Of a stretch of DNA of 64,000 nucleotides, positions 26,001-34,261 are shown piece by piece. The first letter of the stretch is position 1; the number at the start of each line of letters is the position of its first letter. This stretch comes from JAAFIP01 sp043778205 (GTDB lineage: Bacteria; Pseudomonadota; Gammaproteobacteria; Burkholderiales; Burkholderiaceae_C): the NCBI GenBank assembly GCA_043778205.1, contig JAYWGO010000012.1:1-64000 (forward strand), read 5' to 3'. The notes beneath the pieces are model-generated. The model ran no database searches. It saw nothing but the letters and a program-made list of their open reading frames with translations, and had not been told where the DNA came from. A program made the position numbers and the translations under genes.

Positions 26001-26794
26001 GTATGCAAACCCACTTTTTAGGCCGCGTCGAGTACCTGCCCACCTATGCTGCGATGCAAGAGTTTACGGCTGCGCGCTCACATCAAAATATAGACGAAAA
26101 CACCCTTAGACCCAAGGAAATGCTGCACAACCAGCTATGGATTTGTGAGCATTTACCAGTTTTTACCCAAGGCCTGGCGGGTAAGCCTGAGCATCTTTTA
26201 CTGCCAGGCGACATTCCTGTTGTGCAAACCAACCGGGGTGGGCAGGTTACTTACCATGGGCCGGGGCAGGTGGTGGCCTACCCGCTGGTCAACCTCAAAG
26301 CTGCGGGCTACTACGTTAAAGAATACGTCTTCAAAATTGAAGAGGCGGTCATCAAAACCTTGGCCACATTCAATATTACGGGCCACCGCGTGCGCGGCGC
26401 ACCAGGTATTTATGTGCGCACCGACGCGCCTGGCAGCCACGCGCGCTTGCTGGGGGCCGACGGATTGGCCATAACAGAAGCGGCGCTAGCGTTGGAGTCA
26501 CCCCAAGAAAATTCGCATGGCGATAAAGTGGATCTGACCCCAATTAACCAGGCCCCAATTAAACCAAACAACTTCGGCAAAATTGCGGCGCTGGGTATCA
26601 AGGTGAGTCGCCACTTTACTTACCACGGCGTGGCCTTGAATGTAGCAATGGACTTGGAGCCATTTAGCCGGATTAACCCCTGCGGCTACACCGGGCTGCG
26701 CACGGTGGACATGGCATCGCTGGGCGTGGCGGCCAGCTGGGACGAGGTGGCACAGGTGTTTGCACGCAAACTTGGCGATTACCTTACGCCCTGA
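25997..26794 (+). CDS. lipB: Octanoyltransferase LipB
   Basis: The protein is 265 residues from ATG 25997 (overlapping the res TGA) or 263 from ATG 26003. It transfers octanoate from ACP to lipoyl domains. Family motifs are present: RGGQVTYHGPGQVVAYPL, the catalytic Lys region KIAALGIKVSRH and catalytic Cys in NPCGYTGL. Two extra segments make it longer than usual. One, about residues 36-48 (LRPKEMLHNQLW), is encoded by an interspersed repeat in reverse orientation. The other, about residues 155-190, precedes the Lys motif. lipA follows 55 bp downstream. Confidence 0.9.
   Translation: MSMQTHFLGRVEYLPTYAAMQEFTAARSHQNIDENTLRPKEMLHNQLWICEHLPVFTQGLAGKPEHLLLPGDIPVVQTNRGGQVTYHGPGQVVAYPLVNLKAAGYYVKEYVFKIEEAVIKTLATFNITGHRVRGAPGIYVRTDAPGSHARLLGADGLAITEAALALESPQENSHGDKVDLTPINQAPIKPNNFGKIAALGIKVSRHFTYHGVALNVAMDLEPFSRINPCGYTGLRTVDMASLGVAASWDEVAQVFARKLGDYLTP
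26107..26141 (-). repeat. Interspersed repeat inside lipB, copy 6
   Basis: AGACCCAAGGAAATGCTGCA followed by CAACCAGCTATGG is the repeat in reverse orientation, in frame, encoding RPKEMLHNQLW. Other LipB proteins, as far as I recall, pass directly from the N-terminal helix to the LWxCEHxPVFTQG motif, so this is an insertion. Confidence 0.8.
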
Positions 26795-26849
26795 GCCCTG
26801 CTTGGCATCAGGGAAGCCGATTTCTGTGCGATAGGCGACAATAGATGCC

Positions 26850-27866
26850 ATGAGCACCACCGAAGTCGTTCGCGACGCCCAATCGCAAGAAACCTACAAC
26901 CCGCTGGCCAAGCAAAAAGCTGCCGCCAAGCTTAGCCGCATCCCCGTCAAAGTAGAGCGCGGCGAGGTGCTGAAAAAGCCTGAATGGATCCGCGTAAAAG
27001 CGGGTTCACCGTCGACGCGCTTCTACGAGATCAAGCAAATCTTGCGCGAGAGCAACTTGCACACGGTATGCGAGGAAGCCTCATGCCCCAACATTGGCGA
27101 GTGCTTTGGTAAAGGCACCGCCACTTTCATGATCATGGGCGACAAATGCACCCGCCGTTGCCCGTTTTGCGACGTAGGCCATGGCCGCCCTGACCCGCTG
27201 GACGCGCTTGAGCCTGAAAACATGGCCAAAACCATTGCCAAGCTCAAGCTGAAATACGTGGTCATCACCTCGGTTGACCGAGACGACCTGCGTGACGGCG
27301 GTGCCAGCCATTTTGTAGAGTGCATTCGCAAAACCCGCGAGCTGTCCCCTGGCACCACCATCGAGGTGCTGGTGCCCGACTTTAGAGGCCGCGACGACCG
27401 CGCGCTAGACATTTTAAAAGCCGCACCGCCCGATGTGATGAACCACAACCTAGAGACGATTCCGCGCCTGTACAAAGAAGCCCGCCCCGGCAGCGACTAC
27501 GCTTTTTCGCTCAACCTGTTAAAGAAGTTCAAAGCCCTGCACCCCAACGTGCCCACCAAAAGCGGCATCATGGTGGGCCTGGGCGAGACCGACGACGAGA
27601 TTTTGCAAACCATGCGCGACATGCGTGCACACAACATCGACATGCTGACTATCGGCCAGTACCTTGCGCCGTCCATGTCGCATTTGCCAGTACGCCGCTA
27701 TGTGCACCCCGACACCTTCAAAATGCTGGAAGCCGAGGCCTATAAGATGGGCTTTAGCCACGCCGCTGTGGGCGCAATGGTGCGCTCAAGCTACCATGCA
27801 GACGTGCAGGCACAAGGCGTGCTCAACCCCGCGCAGCCTGCCCCATCTACGTTGGCGGTAAGCTAA
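26850..27866 (+). CDS. lipA: Lipoyl synthase LipA
   Basis: This 338-residue radical SAM enzyme inserts two sulfurs into octanoyl groups. The auxiliary cluster motif CEEASCPNIGEC and the radical SAM motif CTRRCPFCDVGHG are both intact. VGLGETDDEI and QYLAPSMSHLPVRRYVHPD are typical LipA segments. It lies downstream of lipB and is probably cotranscribed with it. Confidence 0.95.
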   Translation: MSTTEVVRDAQSQETYNPLAKQKAAAKLSRIPVKVERGEVLKKPEWIRVKAGSPSTRFYEIKQILRESNLHTVCEEASCPNIGECFGKGTATFMIMGDKCTRRCPFCDVGHGRPDPLDALEPENMAKTIAKLKLKYVVITSVDRDDLRDGGASHFVECIRKTRELSPGTTIEVLVPDFRGRDDRALDILKAAPPDVMNHNLETIPRLYKEARPGSDYAFSLNLLKKFKALHPNVPTKSGIMVGLGETDDEILQTMRDMRAHNIDMLTIGQYLAPSMSHLPVRRYVHPDTFKMLEAEAYKMGFSHAAVGAMVRSSYHADVQAQGVLNPAQPAPSTLAVS

Positions 27867-27935
27867 CACAGCCACAGGGCGCACCTGCCTATGTAATGCA
27901 GGGCCAAGACCCCACAGCAGCTTTCGCGCAACCGC

Positions 27936-30900
27936 ATGACCTCGCAGATTTTCGTCATCAACCCTGCTTCGCTGCAAAAAGCAGTGAACGCCGCGACCTA
28001 CGAACGCGGCCGCGAAGTGTACCTGCAACAGCGTGTTTTAAGCTACAGCCTTGAACCTGAAAGCAGCACGGCATGGCATATTTCAGGCCAGGTGCAAGGC
28101 AGTGGCCGCGATGTCTACAGCACGTCAGTGGACATAGAAATTACCAGCGATGGTGCTATCGCGTCGTACAGCGCCAACTGCAGCTGCCCCGTGGAGCGCA
28201 ATTGCAAACACAGCGTGGCCGTGGCGCTCAAAGCCGCCTACAAGTCGGGGGCCGTGCGCGGCGTGGTCAGTAGCCCAGCGCCCGCACCCCACAGCCCAGC
28301 CCCAAACGCTGCGCCTGGGGCCACGGCCTTAAGCCCGGAGCAGGCGCAAGCGCAGCGCTTGAAGGCCCCCACCCGCACGGCCCTGGACCGCACGGCCCCC
28401 ACCCGCACGTCCGTAGACCGCGCAGCACTGGACAGCAGCATCGACGAGCGTGGCGCGACCAAGGAACTGAGCGATTGGCTAGATTTATTTGGCGACCCTG
28501 GCACCAGCACAGCTGCAGCACCCGCTACCAGCGCCAGTGGCTACGGCGCGCCTGACCAAGTAGTCTACATGCTGGGCTTTAAGACGCTGTCGGGCCACCG
28601 CGTGCTAGAGCTGTGCTTTGGCACTGCGCGCGTGCTGCGCACGGGCAAGTGGAGCAAGGTCAAACTGGACCACTACTTTGACGGAGGTCGCTCGCCCGCG
28701 TCCGACAAAGAGGTGGTGCGCTTGATCACCAGCATGAGCAAGAACAGCTATGGCTACAGCTACCAAAGCCACAGCGCCACGCTAGAAGGTGCTACAGGCC
28801 TGCTTGCGCTGGAGTTGGCCGCCAAGAGTGGCCGGCTGTTCACCCAGCTAGGCGACCGGGTGCTGGACCAACCAATTGCCTGGGGCCCAGACCACAGCCT
28901 GGCCTGGACATGGCAAGAAGAGCGCGGGCGCAACGCACATAAAAACGATGCCATGCTGTGGCGCATGGTGCCTAGCAAGCCCGCGTCCATGCAGTTGTTT
29001 ACCAACCAGCCCGCGTTCTACCTGGACACCGCCAGCGGCCTGTGCGGCCACGCTGTCACGCCGGGCATGGGCGATGCGCAAACCAGTGCCCTGCTTAAAT
29101 CCCCCGCTGTAACGCAAGCGGCGCTAACGCAATTTGAGGGAGCCCTGGTCAACCGGTTTGGCGGTTTGGCTTTGCCACCCAACATGACCGCACCGCGCGT
29201 GATCACCGGCATCACCCCGGTGCTGCGCCTGCACATAGAGCACGTGCAGGCCGACCAACGCGCCGAGCTGGGCCCGCTGCTGGCACGCCTGCGCTTTGAC
29301 TACGCAGGCGTGTCCCACTACACCCATGGCGTGCAAAACCCTGTGATGGTTGAAACCCATGCCTGGGCCGAACAAACCCCTGGCGCAGGCCTGCAGCAGC
29401 GCACCACCCGCGTGCTGGTTCAGCGCGACATGGCCGCTGAGCACACCGCGCAAATCACCTTGCGGCTGTGGAACCTGGCTGGCGATGCGCAGGGCGTATT
29501 TACCAGCGGCACGGGCACTGTTGCGCAAAGCCAATGGCTGCAGTGGGTGGACGATGGTTTTGCAGGCTTTAAAGACGCGGGGTTTGAAGTTACCCAAGAC
29601 CAAGCGCTGGCCAGCTGGATCACCCATGTAGACGGCATCCACATCAACCTGGACGATGCCAGCGCGCCACACAGCAGCCAAGCGCAGCACAAACCAGACA
29701 GCGACAGCGCGCAAGCGGCTTGGTTTGACCTGTCCCTGGGCATCGACATCAATGGCCAGAGGCACAATATTTTGCCCATGCTGCCCCAGCTGCTGGCACA
29801 GTTGCAAGCCGTGTCTTATACGCAGCCGTTGGCAGAAGGTGCAGCAGACAACGCGCCTGCCAACACAGCCGTGCAGTTGCAGATGCCGCCTTTTGTCTAC
29901 CTAGAGCAGACGGGCGGCAGCTACCTGCGCCTGCCCACTGAGCCGCTGCGCCCCTGGCTAGAGGCCTTGATCGAGCTGGTGGGCGAGCGCGGCATTGCGG
30001 ACCATGCCGACAGAGTGCGGCTGTCCCGGCTGGAGGCGCTGCGCGTGGGCGCATCTCTAGGCGCGGGCGCGCAGTGGCAAGGGGCCGACAGCCTGCGCCT
30101 GATGGTGCAGCAGCTCCGTGGTGCCGTGGCTTTGCCCGAGGTAGCGTTACCAACCGGTGTGCATGCTACGCTGCGCCCCTACCAACAGCAGGGCCTGAAC
30201 TGGCTGCAGTTTTTGCGCACCCACCAGCTGGCCGGTATTTTGGCCGACGACATGGGGCTGGGCAAAACCGTGCAAACCTTGGTGCATATTGCCGTAGAGA
30301 AAGCCGCTGGCAGGCTCGACCGCCCGGTGCTGATCGTCGCACCCGTCAGCGTGATGGGCAACTGGCAGCGGGAGATTGCGCGGTTTACACCCGGCCTGTC
30401 CAGCATGGTCTGGCACGGCGCGGACCGCCATGGTGAGGCTGACCGCATAGCCCAGCAAGACATTGTCATCATGCCGTATTCGCTGCTGGCACGCGACCAG
30501 GCACGCTGGGCCGAGCAGCCTTGGCACCTGGTGGTGCTAGACGAAGCGCAAAATATTAAGAATGCGCAAACCAACGCCGCCCAGGCAGCCACTGCGCTGA
30601 ACACCCGCCACCGCCTGTGCCTGTCGGGCACGCCCATGGAAAACCACTTGGGCGAGTTGTGGAGTTTGTTCCACTTTTTAATGCCCGGTTTTTTAGGCAA
30701 CCAGTCGCGTTTTAAAGAACTGTTTCGCACCCCGATTGAAAAGCACGGCAACACCGAGCGCCTGGGCCACTTGCGCACACGGGTGACGCCTTTTATGCTG
30801 CGCCGTGCCAAGCGCGATGTGGCCACCGAGCTGCCAGACAAGCAGGTCAGCATCACCAGCGTCGAGCTGGGCGACAAACAAGCCAACCTGTACGAGACGA

Positions 30901-31586
30901 TTCGCCTCACCACCGAAAAAGCGGTGCAAGATGCGCTGGCCAACAAGGGCTTGGCCCGTTCGCAAATTCAAGTGCTGGATGCCTTGCTGAAACTGCGCCA
31001 AGTCTGCTGCGACCCGCGTTTGCTGCCGCTGGCATCGGCCAAAAAAATAAAGCAGTCGGCCAAGCTGGAACTGCTGATGGAGCTGCTGCCCCAGCTGCTG
31101 ACGCAAGGCCGCAAAGTGCTGTTGTTCTCGCAGTTCACCAGCATGCTGGAGCTGATTGAAGAGGAGCTAAAAAAGCACGCCATGGCCTGGGTCAAACTCA
31201 CAGGCCAAAGCCAAAAACGCGACCAACTTATTGCGCGCTTTACCAGCGGCGAAGTGCCGCTGTTTCTCATTAGCCTGAAAGCGGGCGGCGTGGGCCTGAA
31301 CCTGACCCAGGCCGACACTGTCATTCACTATGACCCGTGGTGGAACCCAGCGGTAGAAAACCAAGCCACCGACCGCGCTCACCGCATAGGCCAAACCAGC
31401 CAAGTGATGGTCTACAAGCTGGTGGCACAAGGCACCATTGAAGAGCGCATGCTGCAACTGCAAGAGCGCAAAGCCCAGTTGGCCGAAAGCATGTACAGCG
31501 CCTCGGTAGCGCGCAAGCAACCCCTGTTTACCGAGAGCGATTTGGCCGAGCTGCTTAAACCGCTAAGTGCCAGCACACTGGGCTAA
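27936..31586 (+). CDS. SWIM zinc-finger SNF2-family helicase
   Basis: This 1216-residue protein has a SWIM zinc motif (CSCPVERNCKHS) near residues 82-93, then a linker of about 80 residues with a 30-bp-unit repeat (APTRTALDRT, APTRTSVDRA). A long SNF2-associated middle region follows. The SNF2 ATPase has Walker A DDMGLGKT near 770, DEAQ-type box VVLDEAQNIKN near 866, and LCLSGTPMENHLGELWSLF. The helicase C domain has DRAHRIGQTSQVMVYKLV. Such proteins remodel protein-DNA complexes, for example RNA polymerase. No partner genes are evident; start ATG 27936. Confidence 0.92.
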   Translation: MTSQIFVINPASLQKAVNAATYERGREVYLQQRVLSYSLEPESSTAWHISGQVQGSGRDVYSTSVDIEITSDGAIASYSANCSCPVERNCKHSVAVALKAAYKSGAVRGVVSSPAPAPHSPAPNAAPGATALSPEQAQAQRLKAPTRTALDRTAPTRTSVDRAALDSSIDERGATKELSDWLDLFGDPGTSTAAAPATSASGYGAPDQVVYMLGFKTLSGHRVLELCFGTARVLRTGKWSKVKLDHYFDGGRSPASDKEVVRLITSMSKNSYGYSYQSHSATLEGATGLLALELAAKSGRLFTQLGDRVLDQPIAWGPDHSLAWTWQEERGRNAHKNDAMLWRMVPSKPASMQLFTNQPAFYLDTASGLCGHAVTPGMGDAQTSALLKSPAVTQAALTQFEGALVNRFGGLALPPNMTAPRVITGITPVLRLHIEHVQADQRAELGPLLARLRFDYAGVSHYTHGVQNPVMVETHAWAEQTPGAGLQQRTTRVLVQRDMAAEHTAQITLRLWNLAGDAQGVFTSGTGTVAQSQWLQWVDDGFAGFKDAGFEVTQDQALASWITHVDGIHINLDDASAPHSSQAQHKPDSDSAQAAWFDLSLGIDINGQRHNILPMLPQLLAQLQAVSYTQPLAEGAADNAPANTAVQLQMPPFVYLEQTGGSYLRLPTEPLRPWLEALIELVGERGIADHADRVRLSRLEALRVGASLGAGAQWQGADSLRLMVQQLRGAVALPEVALPTGVHATLRPYQQQGLNWLQFLRTHQLAGILADDMGLGKTVQTLVHIAVEKAAGRLDRPVLIVAPVSVMGNWQREIARFTPGLSSMVWHGADRHGEADRIAQQDIVIMPYSLLARDQARWAEQPWHLVVLDEAQNIKNAQTNAAQAATALNTRHRLCLSGTPMENHLGELWSLFHFLMPGFLGNQSRFKELFRTPIEKHGNTERLGHLRTRVTPFMLRRAKRDVATELPDKQVSITSVELGDKQANLYETIRLTTEKAVQDALANKGLARSQIQVLDALLKLRQVCCDPRLLPLASAKKIKQSAKLELLMELLPQLLTQGRKVLLFSQFTSMLELIEEELKKHAMAWVKLTGQSQKRDQLIARFTSGEVPLFLISLKAGGVGLNLTQADTVIHYDPWWNPAVENQATDRAHRIGQTSQVMVYKLVAQGTIEERMLQLQERKAQLAESMYSASVARKQPLFTESDLAELLKPLSASTLG

Positions 31587-31698
31587 GTATCTGTTAACGT
31601 ATCTATTGGTTTTTGACAAAATTCCTTTAAAAACAGCCGCTTACGCTAAAGTATTTATTAATGCATCTGCTTAAAACCCCCTGCCAAGCAGGTTGTGC

Positions 31699-32940
31699 AT
31701 GACCGGCCCCCACACTGCCATGCGCAAGGTGTGGTTGCTGGCGGCCACCACCACGCTGACAGTTACCTCGTTTGCCATGCTGGGTCCGGTGCTGGCCGTG
31801 CTGTTGCACCAGCGCGGGCTGGGTACAGCGGCGATTGGTGCGTTTGCGATGATTGGGTTTAGCTGTGTGGCGGTGCTGATTCCTATCATGCCCCGGCTGT
31901 TTATGCGCTGGGGTTTGGGCCGCTGCTTTACCATTGGCGCCGTGCTGGAGGCGGTAAGCACCGTGGGCTATGTATTTACAGACCATTTTGCGGTGTGGTG
32001 CGCATGTGCCGCCTTGGGCGGAGCGGGCGGGGCTGCCGTTTGGAACGCAACCGAGTCGCTGCTGGCGCAGCACGCACCGCCGGCCCAGCGCGGGCGGGTG
32101 ATGGGCTTGTACCAAACGGCCTTGGGCGCAGCACTGGCGGCCGGGCCGCTGCTTCCCGCACTGCTGGCTTGGCAGGCACCCACCACGCTGTGGGCCGGTG
32201 CGGCCATACAGTTTGCCGCGCTGGGTGTGATTTTGCTGACCGGTGTGGCCAGGCAGCTGGCACCGCACCCTTCTGCTTCTGCTTCTGCTTCTGCTTCTGC
32301 CACAGCGAATTCGGCTGTAGCAGGCGCAGGCCATGTCAGCGCGCCCAATGCGTCCGGTGGCACGTGGGCGGCAGTGCGCAGCGCGCCCGCCTTGGTGGCT
32401 ATTGCGTTTGTCGGCGGCGTGTTTGAGGTGGGTCTTAACAGCATCAGCGCGGCCAACGGCGCTGGCATGGGCCTGTCGCTGGCGCAGGCCTCTGGCATTG
32501 TGGGCATGCTGGGGCTGGGCAGCTTTTTGTTCCAATACCCTGCAGGCATGGCAGCTGACAGGTACCCGGCCAGCAAGGTATTTGCAGCGGCTGGGGCGGT
32601 GCTGTTAGTGTCCACCGCAGCCTTCACGCTAGGCGGTCAATACCTACCGGTGCTATGGGCTACGGCTTTGCTGTGGGGCGGCGTGGGCGGCGCGCTGTAC
32701 ACCCTGTGCATGGTGCGTGTGGGCCACGACTTTGCCACAAGCGCTACAGCTACGGGCGCTGGCGTTACAGGCACCGCAGCCGCAGGCACAGCGGCCATGA
32801 TCAGCGGCTACACGCTGGGCGGGGCTGTGGGGCCTGTGGTCAGCGGTGCCGCGCTGCAATACGGCGGGCCGCTGGGGCTGGCCAGCTGGCTTGGAGCGCT
32901 GGCAGTAGGCGTAATACTGCTTGGCCAGCGGGTGCGCTAA
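31699..32940 (+). CDS. MFS transporter
   Basis: The protein is 413 residues from ATG 31699 (a GTG at 31693 is possible) with about 12 hydrophobic segments. The cytoplasmic central loop contains a Ser-Ala repeat (PSASASASASATANS) from five copies of the hexamer TCTGCT at 32272-32300. The sequence resembles the YfcJ/quinolone-resistance-like branch of the major facilitator superfamily. The substrate is unknown. Copy-number change of the hexamer would lengthen or shorten the loop in frame. Confidence 0.85.
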   Translation: MTGPHTAMRKVWLLAATTTLTVTSFAMLGPVLAVLLHQRGLGTAAIGAFAMIGFSCVAVLIPIMPRLFMRWGLGRCFTIGAVLEAVSTVGYVFTDHFAVWCACAALGGAGGAAVWNATESLLAQHAPPAQRGRVMGLYQTALGAALAAGPLLPALLAWQAPTTLWAGAAIQFAALGVILLTGVARQLAPHPSASASASASATANSAVAGAGHVSAPNASGGTWAAVRSAPALVAIAFVGGVFEVGLNSISAANGAGMGLSLAQASGIVGMLGLGSFLFQYPAGMAADRYPASKVFAAAGAVLLVSTAAFTLGGQYLPVLWATALLWGGVGGALYTLCMVRVGHDFATSATATGAGVTGTAAAGTAAMISGYTLGGAVGPVVSGAALQYGGPLGLASWLGALAVGVILLGQRVR

Positions 32941-33068
32941 GGCGCGCCCATACAGCACAGGCCACTGCCAACACCTGCAGTGCAGCGCTGGGCAAGCCTG
33001 CAATGCAGGGAGGTGGCCAATGGTTTACATTCACAGACTGCATCCTTTGTTTTACACCCCCCAGCACC

Positions 33069-34112
33069 ATGTACCACGCCGCCCCCACCCGTTACGACAG
33101 CATGCTGTACCGCAAATGCGGCCACAGTGGTCTTAAACTGCCCGCCATTTCGCTAGGCCTGTGGCACAACTTTGGCGACAGCACGCCGTTTGCGCTGCAG
33201 CGCGAGATGCTGCGCACGGCCTTTGACCTGGGGGTTACCCACTTTGACCTGGCCAACAACTACGGCCCGCCCTACGGCAGCGCCGAGACTAACTTTGGCG
33301 AACACATGCGCCGCGACTTTAGGCCCTACCGCGACGAGCTGATTATCTCTAGCAAAGCGGGCTACGACATGTGGCCCGGCCCGTATGGCCAAGGCGGCGG
33401 CTCGCGCAAATACGTACTGGCCAGCCTAGACCAAAGCCTCAAGCGCATGGGCCTGGAGTATGTGGACATTTTTTACTCGCACCGCTTTGACCCCGACACT
33501 CCGCTGGAAGAAACCTGTGGCGCGCTGGCCACCGCCGTGCAGCAAGGCAAAGCGCTGTACGTAGGCATTAGCAGCTATAGCGCAGGCAAAACGCGCGAAG
33601 CCGCCGCCTTGCTGCGCAGCATGGGTGTGCCGCTGCGCATCCACCAGCCGTCTTACAGCTTGCTTAACCGCTGGGTTGAAGAAGACTTGCTGAACGCTCT
33701 GCAAGAGACCGGCGCAGGCTGCATCGCCTTTAGCGCGCTAGCCCAAGGCTTGCTCAGCACCAAATACCTCGGCGGCGTTCCGCAAGACGCACGCATTAAC
33801 CGCCCCGGCGGTGGCTCATTCAAAAACGAACACCTGAGCGAATCCAACCTGGCGCATGTGCGCGGGCTTAACGACATCGCCCAGCAGCGCGGCCAAAGCC
33901 TGCCGCAAATGGCCGTGGCCTGGGTGCTGCGCCACCCCAGCGTAACTTCTGCTTTGATCGGCACCAGCAACGCCGCGCAAGTCACCGAGCTGGTGGGCGC
34001 GCTGGCCAAGCTGACGTTCACCACCGACGAGCTGGCGGCCATCGACAAACTGGCCGTAGACGGTGGCATCAATTTGTGGCACCGCCCTTCAACAGACCAG
34101 GCCTTGGCTTAA
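33069..34112 (+). CDS. Aldo/keto reductase, YghZ-like
   Basis: The protein is 347 residues from ATG 33069; the frame extends upstream but overlaps the MFS 3' end without gene character. TIM-barrel oxidoreductase features are FDLANNYGPPYGSAE (catalytic Asp/Tyr), SSKAGYDMWPGPYG (Lys) and IFYSHRFDPDTPLEET (His). The closest known relatives are E. coli YghZ-type L-glyceraldehyde 3-phosphate reductases, which use NADPH to detoxify aldehydes. The C-terminal GTSNAAQV matches the NADP-binding site. Confidence 0.9.
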   Translation: MYHAAPTRYDSMLYRKCGHSGLKLPAISLGLWHNFGDSTPFALQREMLRTAFDLGVTHFDLANNYGPPYGSAETNFGEHMRRDFRPYRDELIISSKAGYDMWPGPYGQGGGSRKYVLASLDQSLKRMGLEYVDIFYSHRFDPDTPLEETCGALATAVQQGKALYVGISSYSAGKTREAAALLRSMGVPLRIHQPSYSLLNRWVEEDLLNALQETGAGCIAFSALAQGLLSTKYLGGVPQDARINRPGGGSFKNEHLSESNLAHVRGLNDIAQQRGQSLPQMAVAWVLRHPSVTSALIGTSNAAQVTELVGALAKLTFTTDELAAIDKLAVDGGINLWHRPSTDQALA

Positions 34113-34168
34113 TCAGCGCATTTTGCATCGGCCTGTGCCCAAGAGAGCGCAAGTACAGCTAGTCCTAA

Positions 34169-34214
34169 AACTATAGCTGCTTGTGCAGCATTTCCTTGGG
34201 CCATAAGGCCAAAG
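34169..34214 (+). repeat. Interspersed repeat, copy 7
   Basis: CTATAGCTGCTTGTGCAGCA then TTTCCTTGGGCCATAAGGCC in the 149-bp gap between the convergent aldo/keto reductase and caspase genes. No separate terminator is visible in the gap. Confidence 0.85.
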
Positions 34215-34261
34215 CATATAAATTTAGTCAGTTTAATGCAGTCTATTTGAAGCAAACGGCT

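Noticed and set aside
32655..33068. N-terminal extension of the aldo/keto reductase frame
   Set aside because: It overlaps the MFS gene in another frame, is low complexity and would add 138 residues absent from the family; ATG 33069 starts where homologues start.
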